Shown here piece after piece: positions 8,362 to 18,829 of a DNA stretch of 64,000 nt. The stretch covers positions 62,001 through 126,000 of the forward strand of contig NZ_UAPQ01000010.1 in assembly GCF_900444995.1 (NCBI RefSeq), written 5' to 3'. Within the stretch, counting starts at the first letter, position 1. Each line of letters begins with the position of its first letter. The notes below the pieces were generated by a model that worked only from the letters and a program-made list of their open reading frames with translations, was not told the origin of the DNA and made no database searches. Position numbers and translations under genes: made by a program. The stretch is from Actinomyces bovis. Its GTDB lineage: Bacteria > Actinomycetota > Actinomycetes > Actinomycetales > Actinomycetaceae.

Positions 8362-10485
8362 ATGGTCATGATGACTACGAACCAGTTCCCCCGCGCCCTC
8401 CGACGCTCAGCGCCCCGGGCTGCGGTTTGTGCCTTGCTCATCGCCTCCCCGCTCCTGGCCACTCCCACGGCTTTGGCTGCGCAGGCCACTGCGGACCAGC
8501 CCGCCTCTGAGTTGTCGGCTGGGCTGTCAGCCGGATTGCCGGCCAGCCTGTCGGCCACCGTTTTGCCTGCGGATAAGACGACTTCCACCCTGGTGAAAGA
8601 CCACGTCACTGACGACGCTGGCATCCTCAATGACGACGCTGCCGCCAAGGTGGTCGATGAGGTGAGCAACAGCGGCGCCAACCTGTGGGTCGTGACATTG
8701 AAGGACAGCTCTACCTCAGCGGAGAAGTGGGCCAAAACGGCTTGGAAGGAATCAAACTTTGGCAGCACCGACCTGCTGCTAGTCATCAATGTGCCGGACA
8801 GCGGCATCAACACTTTCTACCTCGATGGTGCCGCTAAGAACTCCGTGTGGTCCACTTCCAAGCGCAAGGAGGTGGCCACCGAGATCCAGAAGCACCTGAA
8901 AAAGCGTGACTTCGACGGCGCCGTCGCCGCTGTGGGTTCTGCCAGCGGTTCCTCCAGCTCAACGGTGGGAACGGTCGCCCTGGTTGGTGGTGGTGTGGCC
9001 GCCGTCGGCGGGGTGATGGCCTACCGTTCCAGGCGGCGCAAGCAGCAGGCAGGCCAGGGTGCTGGCACGGGCCCGGCGCAGCCGAGCATTGAGCAGTTGC
9101 AGACGCAGGCTGGCACCGCTCTGGTGGAGACGGATAACGCCGTGCGCTCTGCGGCTGAGGAGTTGTCCTACGCGCAGGCCCAGTTTGGTCTGTCTGCCAC
9201 CGACGCTTTCACGCAGGCACTCCAACGCGCCCAAGAGGAGATCACGGCCGCCTTTGAGCTGCGCAAGCGCCTAGATGACGATATTCCTGAGACCGAGCCG
9301 CAGCAGCGCGCCATGCTCTCGGAGATCATCCGCCGCTGCCAGACCGCTCACGAACAGCTTGCAGCGCAGGAGAGTGAGTTCTCTAAGCGCCGCGGTCTGC
9401 AGGCCAATCTGCCGACGGCGCTGGCCGAGACTACGCAGCGCGCTGATGAGACCGCCAGCGCTATCACCGAGGCCCGCAGCATCCTGGCCACCCTGCAGGC
9501 CGCTTATCCGGCCTCAGCCTTGACCTCGGTGGCGGCCGCCCCGGAGCAGGCCGAGCGGCTCCTGAACGCAGCCCGCACGGCGCTTAAGCAAGCACAGGAG
9601 TCCGTCGACGCCGGCCAGCAGGGTGCGGCGGTGGAACAGGTGCGCATCGCCCAGGCTTCGATTGGTCAGGCAGGCACGCTAGCTGCCCAGGTGACCTCCG
9701 CCCGCGAGCGCCTAGATGGGGCAACGCAGGCGCTGCAGCAGGCGATTGGCTCGATCTCCTCCGATTTGCAGGACGTCAAGCGTTTGGAGGGCAAGCTGTC
9801 CGCCGCTGTGCTGGAGCCCCTAGTTAAGGACGCAGAGGCGGCGGTGGCCGCTGGGCGGGCCGCCACCGGTGACAACCAGTCCGGCGACCCGCTGGCAGCG
9901 CTAGACCAACTGACCCAGGCCGAGTCGGCTTTGGACAATGCTTTGGCCCCCGCCCGCGAGCAGGAGGAGAACGACAAGCGCGCTACCGTCCAGCTCACTG
10001 GCCGCCTGGAACGGCTCAACAGTCAGGTGGATGCGGTGACCACTTACATCACCACGAACCGGGGCGCCGTCGGCTCAGAAGCGCGCACTACCCTCTCTGC
10101 GGCATCGCGACACGCTGCTAGTGCTACCTCCTACCAAACCAGCCAGCCAACAACGGCTCTGGCTGAAGTAGCTGCTGGCGAACGCCTGGTAGCGCAGGCG
10201 CGAAGCCTGGCTGAGGCAGATGTGCGCAACAGTTCATATAGTGCTGGCCCCTGGGACCAAGGTAGCTACGGCGCCGGGTACGGCGACAGATACGGTCGCC
10301 GTGACAGTGACGGCATCGACTGGGGCTCGCTGATTTTGGGCGGCATTCTGCTGGGAGGCGGCGGAGATCGCAGCAGTCACGGCAGCTATGGCGGCTGGGG
10401 TAGCGACGGTGGCAGTTGGGGCGGTGGCTCCAGTGGCGGTGACGGCTTCGGCGGCGGCGACGAGGGCTTCGGGGGGCGTTTCTAG
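8362..10485 (+). CDS. TPM-domain membrane protein with coiled coil and Gly-rich tail
   Basis: The 707-residue protein starts with a signal peptide (hydrophobic stretch ending near ATPTALAAQA). A TPM domain follows at about 75-195 (VTDDAGILNDDAAAKVVDEV, then LLLVINVPDSGINTFYLDG), a fold found in thylakoid and phosphatase-like envelope proteins. A membrane segment lies at about 205-225 (TVALVGGGVAAVGGVMAY), with a basic RRRKQQ stop-transfer. Residues 240-640 are long Ala/Gln/Glu-rich helices, probably coiled coil. The tail is Gly/Ser-rich with WGSDGG-like repeats. The TPM domain is thus outside and the coiled coil inside. pspA follows 193 bases downstream on the same strand, which suggests a shared envelope-stress role. 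Start choice among three nearby ATG codons (8362, 8368, 8371) is uncertain. Confidence 0.85.
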   Translation: MVMMTTNQFPRALRRSAPRAAVCALLIASPLLATPTALAAQATADQPASELSAGLSAGLPASLSATVLPADKTTSTLVKDHVTDDAGILNDDAAAKVVDEVSNSGANLWVVTLKDSSTSAEKWAKTAWKESNFGSTDLLLVINVPDSGINTFYLDGAAKNSVWSTSKRKEVATEIQKHLKKRDFDGAVAAVGSASGSSSSTVGTVALVGGGVAAVGGVMAYRSRRRKQQAGQGAGTGPAQPSIEQLQTQAGTALVETDNAVRSAAEELSYAQAQFGLSATDAFTQALQRAQEEITAAFELRKRLDDDIPETEPQQRAMLSEIIRRCQTAHEQLAAQESEFSKRRGLQANLPTALAETTQRADETASAITEARSILATLQAAYPASALTSVAAAPEQAERLLNAARTALKQAQESVDAGQQGAAVEQVRIAQASIGQAGTLAAQVTSARERLDGATQALQQAIGSISSDLQDVKRLEGKLSAAVLEPLVKDAEAAVAAGRAATGDNQSGDPLAALDQLTQAESALDNALAPAREQEENDKRATVQLTGRLERLNSQVDAVTTYITTNRGAVGSEARTTLSAASRHAASATSYQTSQPTTALAEVAAGERLVAQARSLAEADVRNSSYSAGPWDQGSYGAGYGDRYGRRDSDGIDWGSLILGGILLGGGGDRSSHGSYGGWGSDGGSWGGGSSGGDGFGGGDEGFGGRF

Positions 10486-10678
10486 CCCGGCATCCGCTAA
10501 GGCTCCTCGTTGATGCCCCCTGGGTATTGCCATGACGGTAATTGGCTTCCCGTATTGCCCATGCTCTGCCCCTAATTCTGACAACATCACTCACAAGCTA
10601 TTTCGCAACAAGTACTTGGCGGACTGGACGCACCCGCGCCCCCAGCTGACCAGGAGAACCACAGGAAGGAACCATCCA

Positions 10679-11455
10679 ATGGCCGAGAAGCAGTCGATCC
10701 TGGGACGCATCGCCCAGCTCACCCGCGCCAATATCAACGCCCTCATTGACCGGGCGGAGGACCCGGAGAAGATGCTGGACCAGTTGGTGCGTGACTACAC
10801 CTCTTCCATCGCTGAGGCCCAGGACGCCGTCGCCCAGACGATCGGCAACCTGCGCCTGGCAGAGAAGGACCACGACGCCGATGTCACCGAGGCCAAGGAC
10901 TGGGGCAACAAGGCCCTGGCGGCCTCTCAGAAGGCCGACCAGTTGCGCGCCGCCGGTGACACCGCTGGCGCCGACAAGTGGGATGCCTTGGCCAAGGTCG
11001 CCATCACCAAGCAGATCTCCGCTGAGAACGAGGCCAAGGCTGCCGAGCCGATGATTGCCTCGCAGCGTCAGGTGGTGGAGCAGCTCAAGACTGGCCTGAC
11101 CCAGATGGAGGCCCGCCTGACCGACCTCAAGAGCAAGCGCGACCAGCTGGTGGCGCGCCAGAAGAGTGCACAGGCGCAGGTCAAGGTGCAGGGCGCCATC
11201 CGCTCCATCAACGTGCTTGACCCCACCAGCGAGATCGCTCGCTACGAGGACCAGGTGCGTCGGGTTGAGGCTCAGGCCGCTGGTCAGATGGAGATCGCTG
11301 GCGCTTCCCTGGAGCAGCAGTTCGCCGAGTTGGAGTCCTCCGGTGACTCCCTGGAAGCCGAGGCTCGCTTGGCCGCACTGAAGGCTGGCAAGGCTCCCGT
11401 ACAGATCACCGACGGCGGCGCCGAGCACGTGGACGAGGGCGCTTCCTCGTACTGA
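10679..11455 (+). CDS. pspA: PspA/IM30 family membrane-stress protein
   Basis: The 258-residue, almost wholly helical protein belongs to the PspA/Vipp1 (IM30, ESCRT-III-like) family, which coats and stabilises stressed cytoplasmic membrane. The amphipathic N-terminal helix (ILGRIAQLTRANINALIDRA), the EDPEKMLDQLVRDY segment and the long charged coiled coil are characteristic. The ATG at 10679 has AGGAAGG ten bases upstream; the open frame extends further but has no support. It follows the TPM gene, and TPM-type proteins are recurrent neighbours of PspA in bacteria. No PspF-type regulator is nearby. Confidence 0.92.
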   Translation: MAEKQSILGRIAQLTRANINALIDRAEDPEKMLDQLVRDYTSSIAEAQDAVAQTIGNLRLAEKDHDADVTEAKDWGNKALAASQKADQLRAAGDTAGADKWDALAKVAITKQISAENEAKAAEPMIASQRQVVEQLKTGLTQMEARLTDLKSKRDQLVARQKSAQAQVKVQGAIRSINVLDPTSEIARYEDQVRRVEAQAAGQMEIAGASLEQQFAELESSGDSLEAEARLAALKAGKAPVQITDGGAEHVDEGASSY

Positions 11456-11458
11456 GAT

Positions 11459-11480
11459 GCGGGCGCCAGCTGACGCCCGC
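11459..11480 (+). terminator. Hairpin after pspA
   Basis: A 7-bp perfect stem (GCGGGCG at 11459-11465 with CGCCCGC at 11474-11480, 8-base loop) follows the pspA stop codon by a few bases. No clear T run follows. Confidence 0.55.
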
Positions 11481-11535
11481 TGTGGCTTGAATAGGCCGGG
11501 AGCGGGTTGTCCGCCGAGTGCTAGCTGACGCTTTG

Positions 11536-11569
11536 GGGCTGCCCCGTGGAGCAATCCGCGGGGCAGCCC
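11536..11569 (+). terminator. Strong hairpin between pspA and the second NYN gene
   Basis: An 11-bp perfect stem (GGGCTGCCCCG at 11536-11546, complement at 11559-11569) with a 12-base loop is followed by TGTTT, a short T-rich stretch. This looks like the main intrinsic terminator for the pspA transcript. Confidence 0.65.
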
Positions 11570-11637
11570 TGTTTCGTCTGACGGGACGCTTCGGCTCCGA
11601 AAACCGGCATGGGCGCACCAACCGATACGATTGCTTC

Positions 11638-12216
11638 ATGAGTAAACCCAGCTACCTGCTCGTCGACGGCGAGAATATTGACGCCACTCTCGGCATGAGT
11701 GTCCTTGGCAGACGCCCCGAGCCTGACGAGCGTCCCCGCTGGGACCGCGTTCTGGACTTCTGCGACAGCGCCTGGACTGAGGAGGTCGAGGACACCAACG
11801 CCCTGTTCTTCCTCAACGCGACCTCCGGTCATATGCCGATGGGTTTCGTCCAGGCCCTGATGGCCATGGATTACCGGCCTGTGCCGCTGCAGGGCACCGG
11901 TAACCCGGAGGAGAAGGTCGTAGACATCGGTATCCAGCGCACTTTGGAGGCCATTGCCGAGCGGGGTAATACCGCCAATGTGCTGCTGGGGTCGCATGAT
12001 GGCGACTATGTGCCTCAGGTGGAGCGGCTGCTGGAGTCTGGTTGCTCCGTGGGCGTGCTGTGCTTCCGTGAGTTCCTCTCTAGCCAGCTGGCTTCCCTGG
12101 AGGAGCGGGGCCTGCGCATCCATGATCTGGAGGCTGATGTGGATGCCTTCACGATTGCGCTGCCGCGGGTCCGCATTATTCCGCTGGCAGAGTTCGACCC
12201 CACCAAGTTCATCTGA
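11638..12216 (+). CDS. NYN (LabA/DUF88-like) domain protein
   Basis: The 192-residue protein consists of a single NYN/PIN-like domain. The acidic active-site residues are in YLLVDGENID (residues 6-15), EEKVVDIGIQRTLEAI (about 90) and LLGSHDGDYV (about 115-124), the usual spacing for a metal-dependent RNase of this family. Most actinobacteria carry a related protein of this size. The ATG at 11638 gives the conserved beginning. No clear ribosome site is seen, so it may be leaderless. It is unrelated in its C-terminus to the NYN protein at 5489-6346 and has normal high GC. The substrate is unknown. Confidence 0.85.
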   Translation: MSKPSYLLVDGENIDATLGMSVLGRRPEPDERPRWDRVLDFCDSAWTEEVEDTNALFFLNATSGHMPMGFVQALMAMDYRPVPLQGTGNPEEKVVDIGIQRTLEAIAERGNTANVLLGSHDGDYVPQVERLLESGCSVGVLCFREFLSSQLASLEERGLRIHDLEADVDAFTIALPRVRIIPLAEFDPTKFI

Positions 12217-12304
12217 TCCGCCGCTCCTCACCCGCCGAACCCACGCAACCAGCTTTCAAGAGGCTCACAGCAAACACTCAGGGACCGGCGGCAGGGTGGC
12301 ACAT

Positions 12305-13033
12305 ATGGACCAGACCCGTACCGAGGCACACCTGCTCGTCGTCGACGATGAGCCCAATATCCGCGACCTGCTGGCCTCCTCTCTGCGCTTCGCAGGCTTT
12401 GAGGTCAGCACCGCTGGCGACGGAAATGCAGCCCTGCACGGCGTGGAGAAAGACCAGCCAGACCTGGTGGTCCTGGACGTCATGCTCCCAGATATGGACG
12501 GCTTCACCGTGGCCCGCCGCCTGCGCGAGCGGGACGTGACCACCCCAATCCTCTTCCTAACCGCCCGCGACGACACGTCGGACAAGATCCGGGGCCTGAC
12601 CGTCGGCGGGGATGACTACGTCACCAAGCCCTTCGGCCTAGAAGAGGTAGTGGCCCGTATCCGCGCCATCTTGCGCCGCACCCACGCCACTGAGTCCGAG
12701 GATGACGGCACCTTGCGCGTAGCGGACCTAGTCCTGGATGAGTACGCCCACGAAGTGCACCGCGCTGGCGTGGAAGTGGACCTATCCCCCACCGAGTTCA
12801 AGCTGCTGCGCTACCTGATGCTCAACGCTGGACGAGTGGTCTCCAAGTCCCAGATCCTTGACCACGTCTGGGAGTACGACTGGAACGGCGACGCTGCCAT
12901 CGTGGAGTCCTATATCTCCTACTTGCGCCGCAAGGTCGACCAAATTGACGACGCCGACGGGAAGGCCGTGGCCCCGCTCATCCAAACCCGCCGCGGGGTG
13001 GGTTATATGCTGCGCGAGCCCAAGGCGGACTGA
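12305..13033 (+). CDS. OmpR/PhoB-type response regulator
   Basis: The 242-residue regulator has a receiver domain (about 8-122: acidic VVDDEPN, phosphoacceptor Asp near residue 58 in VVLDVMLPDMDG, conserved Lys in DDYVTKPFG) and a C-terminal winged-helix DNA-binding domain (about 140-238, LSPTEFKLLRYLMLNAGRVV and the TRRGVGYML end). It is immediately followed, two bases after the stop, by the histidine kinase gene, so the two form one operon. The layout resembles actinobacterial MprA/TrcR-like pairs, but the sequence does not identify the target genes. The ATG at 12305 is chosen because the receiver domain starts right after it. Confidence 0.93.
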   Translation: MDQTRTEAHLLVVDDEPNIRDLLASSLRFAGFEVSTAGDGNAALHGVEKDQPDLVVLDVMLPDMDGFTVARRLRERDVTTPILFLTARDDTSDKIRGLTVGGDDYVTKPFGLEEVVARIRAILRRTHATESEDDGTLRVADLVLDEYAHEVHRAGVEVDLSPTEFKLLRYLMLNAGRVVSKSQILDHVWEYDWNGDAAIVESYISYLRRKVDQIDDADGKAVAPLIQTRRGVGYMLREPKAD

Positions 13034-13035
13034 AA

Positions 13036-14673
13036 GTGCCGCCCCAAGCGCGCCGCTCCAGGCCAGACAGGCGCGGCAGGCACAAACAGGAAGCGCAGGT
13101 GGCACCGCTCGGGCAAGCCCCCAAGCCTCGCCGCAACCCTTTCAAGGCACTCAGATGCAAATGGCTGTCTCTGCCACTGGAGTCCCGCCTAGTCACCATC
13201 ACCACGCTGCTGATTACGATCGGCCTAGTAGCAGTCTCCACCGCCTCCACCTACCTGTTGCAGACTCATCTGCTGGGCCAGGTGGATGACCAACTCGAGT
13301 CCACCGGCCAGACCGTCGGTTCACAAGCCCTGGCGCGCTTAGAAGACGGTGCCGTCCCCTATATGCCCTCCACCTACTACATGCAGGTGCAGTATCTGGA
13401 TAACACCTCCGCCGAGATCGTCTCCCCCGGCACCGCCGCCAATTACGGCACCCCGAAGGTCGGAGCCCTGAATCTTGAGGACGTCAAAGCCCAGCAGAAT
13501 GGGCTGATCCTGCGCACCGTGGACTCAGATATTCCTGGACACCAGTGGCGAGTGATTGTCCTGGGCGTCACCGGTGGCAACAAGCAGAACTCCGCCGCCA
13601 CCGCCTACAGCGGCGTCGTGGCAATCGGCCTGCCGCTTTCAGATATCGCGGAGACGGTGGCGCGCACACGCCTGGTGGTCACTCTGACATCTGTATGTGT
13701 AATCCTGCTCGGTGGGCTGGCCGCCATGTTCCTGGTAAGCCGTTCACTCAAACCCCTGCGGCAGATTGAATCCGTGGCTGGGCGCATTGCCGACGGCGAC
13801 CTATCCGCCCGCGTGCCAACCACTGAACATCCCCAGACTGAAGTTGGTTCTCTACAGGTTTCCCTAAACAAAATGCTGGCGCGCAATGAGCGCGCCTTTG
13901 ATGTGCAAACTATCGCCCAGGAGCGGATGACGCGCTTTGTCTCGGACGCTTCCCACGAACTGCGCACGCCCCTGGCAGCCATCCGCGGTTACGGCGAGCT
14001 CTACCGCATGGGCGGGGTACCTGCTGAGCGGGTGGAAGAAGTGATGGGGCGCATTGAGTCCGAGTCTGGGCGCATGGGTCGGCTAGTTGAGGATCTGCTG
14101 CAGCTAGCCCGGATGGACCAGGGTCGCCCCATGGAGATGGCCGCGGTGGACCTGCACGACGTCGCCACCGCCGCCCTAACGGATATGAGCGTGCTGGCCC
14201 CGGACCGCGAGTGCGAGCTGATCGGGCTGGATGGGCAGGACGCCGCACCCCTGGTGGTCAACGGTGACCGCGACCGCCTCTCCCAGGTGCTTACCAATCT
14301 GCTGGGCAATATCGTGCGCTATACGCCGGAGAACACTCCGGTGGAGATTGCCCTGGGGGCCCGCCCCCTACAACCCGACGACGTCGATGCCGCCGCCGAC
14401 CAGAACGTGGAGACGGCCGCGCTATTAGCCAATCCGCAGCCGCGCGCCGTAGTGGAAGTACGCGACCACGGCCCCGGCGTCGATGCTGCGGATGCCAAGC
14501 GGGTCTTTGAGCGGTTCTACCGGGCGGACACCTCTCGCAACCGAGAAACCGGTGGTTCCGGCCTGGGCCTAGCCATCGTGGCCACGATTGTGGGGGCGCA
14601 TGGCGGCACTGTGCGCATGCTCACTACGCCTGGTGGCGGCGCCACTGTCCGCATGACTTTTCCCTTGCCATAG
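13036..14673 (+). CDS. Sensor histidine kinase, partner of the regulator at 12305
   Basis: The 545-residue kinase has a basic, Pro-rich cytoplasmic N-terminus, a first membrane helix at about 55-78, an extracellular sensor region (about 79-210, with an EIVSPGTAANYG stretch), and a second helix at about 215-238. HAMP follows (RSLKPLRQIESVAGRIADG), then the H-box FVSDASHELRTPLAAIRGYG with the phosphorylated His near residue 306, and the ATPase domain with LTNLLGNIVRYTPENT and GGSGLGLAIV. The GTG start has AAGGCGG about seven bases upstream and lies just after the regulator stop. All catalytic motifs are intact. The signal is unknown. Confidence 0.93.
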   Translation: MPPQARRSRPDRRGRHKQEAQVAPLGQAPKPRRNPFKALRCKWLSLPLESRLVTITTLLITIGLVAVSTASTYLLQTHLLGQVDDQLESTGQTVGSQALARLEDGAVPYMPSTYYMQVQYLDNTSAEIVSPGTAANYGTPKVGALNLEDVKAQQNGLILRTVDSDIPGHQWRVIVLGVTGGNKQNSAATAYSGVVAIGLPLSDIAETVARTRLVVTLTSVCVILLGGLAAMFLVSRSLKPLRQIESVAGRIADGDLSARVPTTEHPQTEVGSLQVSLNKMLARNERAFDVQTIAQERMTRFVSDASHELRTPLAAIRGYGELYRMGGVPAERVEEVMGRIESESGRMGRLVEDLLQLARMDQGRPMEMAAVDLHDVATAALTDMSVLAPDRECELIGLDGQDAAPLVVNGDRDRLSQVLTNLLGNIVRYTPENTPVEIALGARPLQPDDVDAAADQNVETAALLANPQPRAVVEVRDHGPGVDAADAKRVFERFYRADTSRNRETGGSGLGLAIVATIVGAHGGTVRMLTTPGGGATVRMTFPLP

Positions 14674-14845
14674 GCACTTTCCCGCAGTGTGGCAAGGCTG
14701 TGTAACGGTAGATTGAGGCGCTTATGGCAGTCGCACTTAGACTCTGGGCCGGTCAATTGGCCCCCTCCGCCCACAGGAGGAGTTCCGGGGGCGCCCAGGG
14801 GGCATACGATGTGTTGGTCCCTATGTCAGTTCCGGAGGCTTTTCT

Positions 14846-16300
14846 ATGGGCGTGATTGACGCGCCGCAGTGGCTTCTCCCAGCCTTCTCTCGCTCTGTGC
14901 GCGCCCTGGGCGCCACCGCTGAGCCCGAGCGGATTCAGGCTTCCTGCGAGTCCTTGCTTGAACGCTGGTCCACGCCAGACCGCCGTTTCCACAATGTGCG
15001 CCATGTGATTGACATGTTGGCGCGGGTGGATGAGTTGGCGGATGAGTCGCACAACCCAGACATGATCCGCATCGCCACCTGGTACCACGGTTGCGTCTTC
15101 TCTCTGACTCTGCGTGATACCTACCGGCGCAATGGCGGCGAAGATGAGGTGGCTTCCGCCGCTGAGGCAGCCCGAGACCTGCAAGCCCTGGGAATCCCAG
15201 ACGCCAGGGTTGACCGCATTTGTCAGCTGATCCTGTCTCTCAAACGCCACAATCTTGCGAATGACATTGACGCCATGGCGTTGAATGACGCAGATCTGGG
15301 GACTTTGGCTGTAAATCCGCAGCTCTACAAGTCTTACCGTGAGTTGGTGCGTGCGGAGTACGAGCACATCCCGGACCTGGATTACTACCGGGCGCGCCAG
15401 GAGATCGTCACCAAGCTGCTGAGCCGCGAGAAGCTCTTCGCCTCCCCGCTGGGCGCCCGCTGGGAGCTGCCTGCCCGGGAGAACCTGCAGTCTGAGTTGC
15501 GGCGCATCTCCAACAAGCTGGCCGAGTTGGAGAGCGCTGCGCCTGAGGCTGCGGCACCGGCAGGCTTGGCGCCCACCCCTACCCCTGGTGATGGCGTCCC
15601 GCTTAGCTCCGAGGCCGCCAACACCGAGGCCTTCCCCTCCCCGGCTCAGCCAACACCTGAGCCAACTGTTGCCACCGCAGTTGCACCGACCGCTGCGGCA
15701 GATGCGGCGGCTGTGCCAAATGTGGGGGTGGCTGCGACGGCGTCGGCCCTGCGGCAGCCGGTTGACGCCGCACCGACTGTGGCAGTTCCACCCGCGCCTC
15801 CGGTTCGGCAGGTGTCTCCCGGAACTGCGGGCTCTGGAGTTGCTGCTGCACCGCCGCCCGCCCCGGCCAGCCCCAATCGGGCGTCCAGTCCCTGGCAGGC
15901 CCTCAGCCCCGAGCAGTCCACCAGCCCGGCCGAGGCCTCCTCCATGGCGACCCCACCCCCGCTTTCCGAGCAGCTCAGCAGCCCGGCGGCAACCACCCCA
16001 GAAGAGCCGCTGTCAGCGGACAAAGAGTCCTTCCGCACAGAGAAGGCCTCGGTTCCGCCAGCTCCCAAGCACACCACTTCCATGGAGTCTTGTGCGGAGG
16101 ATATTGAGGCCCTGCTGGCTAAGCCAACTGGCTCTGGGGCGCCTTTGACGCGCCAGGAGCAGGCGGAGGCGCACCGAGCCAAACTCTGTGAGTTGGCCCG
16201 GGCCAAGAGTGAGGCGGCGAAGGCGCTGCGGGAGACCCGCATGGCTTCCTTCCCGGCGATTAAAGACGAGATCGTGGAGGACGGCGCCGGGCAGCTTTGA
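14846..16300 (+). CDS. HD-like protein with Pro/Ala-rich extension; HD motif altered
   Basis: The N-terminal 200 residues match the predicted metal-dependent HD phosphohydrolase family: RFHNVRHVIDML provides the first His and DADLGTLAVNP the last Asp. At the place where the family normally has the HD doublet (a WFHD-type sequence) this protein has TWYHGCVF, so the Asp is replaced by Gly. Activity is therefore doubtful. Residues 230-400 are low-complexity Ala/Pro/Thr/Ser, and a charged, conserved-looking end follows (LTRQEQAEAHRAKLCELARA). The ATG at 14846 has GGAGG about eight bases upstream. The total length of 484 is about twice that of the simple family members. Confidence 0.75.
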   Translation: MGVIDAPQWLLPAFSRSVRALGATAEPERIQASCESLLERWSTPDRRFHNVRHVIDMLARVDELADESHNPDMIRIATWYHGCVFSLTLRDTYRRNGGEDEVASAAEAARDLQALGIPDARVDRICQLILSLKRHNLANDIDAMALNDADLGTLAVNPQLYKSYRELVRAEYEHIPDLDYYRARQEIVTKLLSREKLFASPLGARWELPARENLQSELRRISNKLAELESAAPEAAAPAGLAPTPTPGDGVPLSSEAANTEAFPSPAQPTPEPTVATAVAPTAAADAAAVPNVGVAATASALRQPVDAAPTVAVPPAPPVRQVSPGTAGSGVAAAPPPAPASPNRASSPWQALSPEQSTSPAEASSMATPPPLSEQLSSPAATTPEEPLSADKESFRTEKASVPPAPKHTTSMESCAEDIEALLAKPTGSGAPLTRQEQAEAHRAKLCELARAKSEAAKALRETRMASFPAIKDEIVEDGAGQL

Positions 16301-16411
16301 AGCGCTCGGGGTGGGTGCCCTGGGGCGCTGTTGCTCGGGGTGCTTGAGTTGCCCTGAGGCCTCTGCGTAGCGCTGCGTCTCTTCAGTTGTTCTGCAATCT
16401 CTGCTGCCTAA

Positions 16412-16492
16412 CGCTCCACAGGGGCGCCTCAGCGCCTTTGGTGCCTCTGAAATAACCAATGTGCCTGTCCCGCGCTCCACAGGGGCGCCTCA
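16412..16492. repeat. 20-bp direct repeat between the HD-like gene and the WXG100 gene
   Basis: The 20-base sequence CGCTCCACAGGGGCGCCTCA occurs twice in the same orientation, at 16412-16431 and 16473-16492, 61 bases apart, in a 297-base stretch without a gene. Part of it (AGGGGCGCCT) is nearly self-complementary. It could be a pair of regulator sites for the WXG100 gene starting at 16598, or the remnant of a small duplication. Confidence 0.7.
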
Positions 16493-16597
16493 TGCAGGAG
16501 CAAACAGCCGATCTGTTAATGGTGGTTGGGCGCTTTTTTGGTGGTTCTAGGGTGATTTGCGAGGACACCATCGGGGTGACCATCAGAAAGGCCCACC

Positions 16598-16891
16598 ATG
16601 AGCAGCTATACCGTTGACACCAGTGAAGTCGCCGCCACTGCCGCCCGCACCCGCGCCCGCATCTCCACGATCCAGACCGAGGTGGACGCCATGAACGGTG
16701 ACCTGGCCACGCTCCAGTCCTCTTGGACTGGCTCGGCCTCCAACTCCATGGGTGATTGTGGGGCCCAGTGGCACACCACTCAGCTGCAGGTGCAGTCGAG
16801 CCTGGATTACATCGGCTCGGCCTTGGATCAGGCGGCCCTGTCCTACGACGACGCCGAGTCCAACAACCGCAACCGCTTCATCCCCGCCTAA
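16598..16891 (+). CDS. WXG100 family protein (type VII secretion substrate-like)
   Basis: This is a 97-residue helical hairpin protein of the ESAT-6/WXG100 family, exported by type VII secretion systems. The WTG turn lies in LQSSWTGSASNSM at about residue 43, flanked by two long helices, and a Tyr-containing SYDDAES sits near the C-terminus, similar to the export signal YxxxD/E. A ribosome site (AGAAAGG) precedes the ATG. No EccC ATPase, second WXG100 gene or other ESX component is present within the window, so the secretion machinery, if any, must be elsewhere. Confidence 0.9.
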   Translation: MSSYTVDTSEVAATAARTRARISTIQTEVDAMNGDLATLQSSWTGSASNSMGDCGAQWHTTQLQVQSSLDYIGSALDQAALSYDDAESNNRNRFIPA

Positions 16892-16915
16892 GCCACCATT
16901 GACGCCCTGGTAGCA

Positions 16916-16960
16916 GACGGCGGGTCGCCCACCTGCTGATACAGGGGACGACCCGCCGTC
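16916..16960. terminator. Bidirectional hairpin between the WXG100 gene and groL
   Basis: A 12-bp perfect stem (GACGGCGGGTCG at 16916-16927, complement at 16949-16960) with a 21-base loop lies between two convergent genes and probably ends both transcripts. No strong T run is seen on the plus strand. Confidence 0.65.
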
Positions 16961-17026
16961 GTCGCTAATTGCGGTTCAGCGCCTTGACACCGCAGACCGC
17001 TAGGAGCGGAGTGCTGAGCGCTGGGC

Positions 17027-18718
<1,692 letters not shown>

Positions 18719-18767
18719 TCACGACTGGCGCCATCCCTCACCTTCCGGCCTGGTTGACTCACCCGGG

Positions 18768-18829
18768 CTGTCACTCGACACCCCTGAGTGCTAACGCCAA
18801 TGCTGGCACTCTCACCCCTCGAGTGCAAG
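18768..18829. promoter_or_regulatory. Two tandem CIRCE operators (HrcA sites) for groL
   Basis: The first element is CTGTCACTC (18768-18776), nine bases, GAGTGCTAA (18786-18794). The second is CTGGCACTC (18803-18811), nine bases, GAGTGCAAG (18821-18829). The consensus is TTAGCACTC-N9-GAGTGCTAA; one half of the first copy is perfect and the other halves match at 6 to 7 of 9 positions. The spacing is exact in both. This places groL under HrcA repression. Confidence 0.88.

Noticed and set aside
16412-16492. CRISPR array
   Set aside because: Only two copies with one spacer-like interval and no cas genes.
18786-18811. GAGTGCTAA followed by CTGGCACTC as a third CIRCE
   Set aside because: The half-sites face the wrong way; they belong to the two properly oriented elements on either side.
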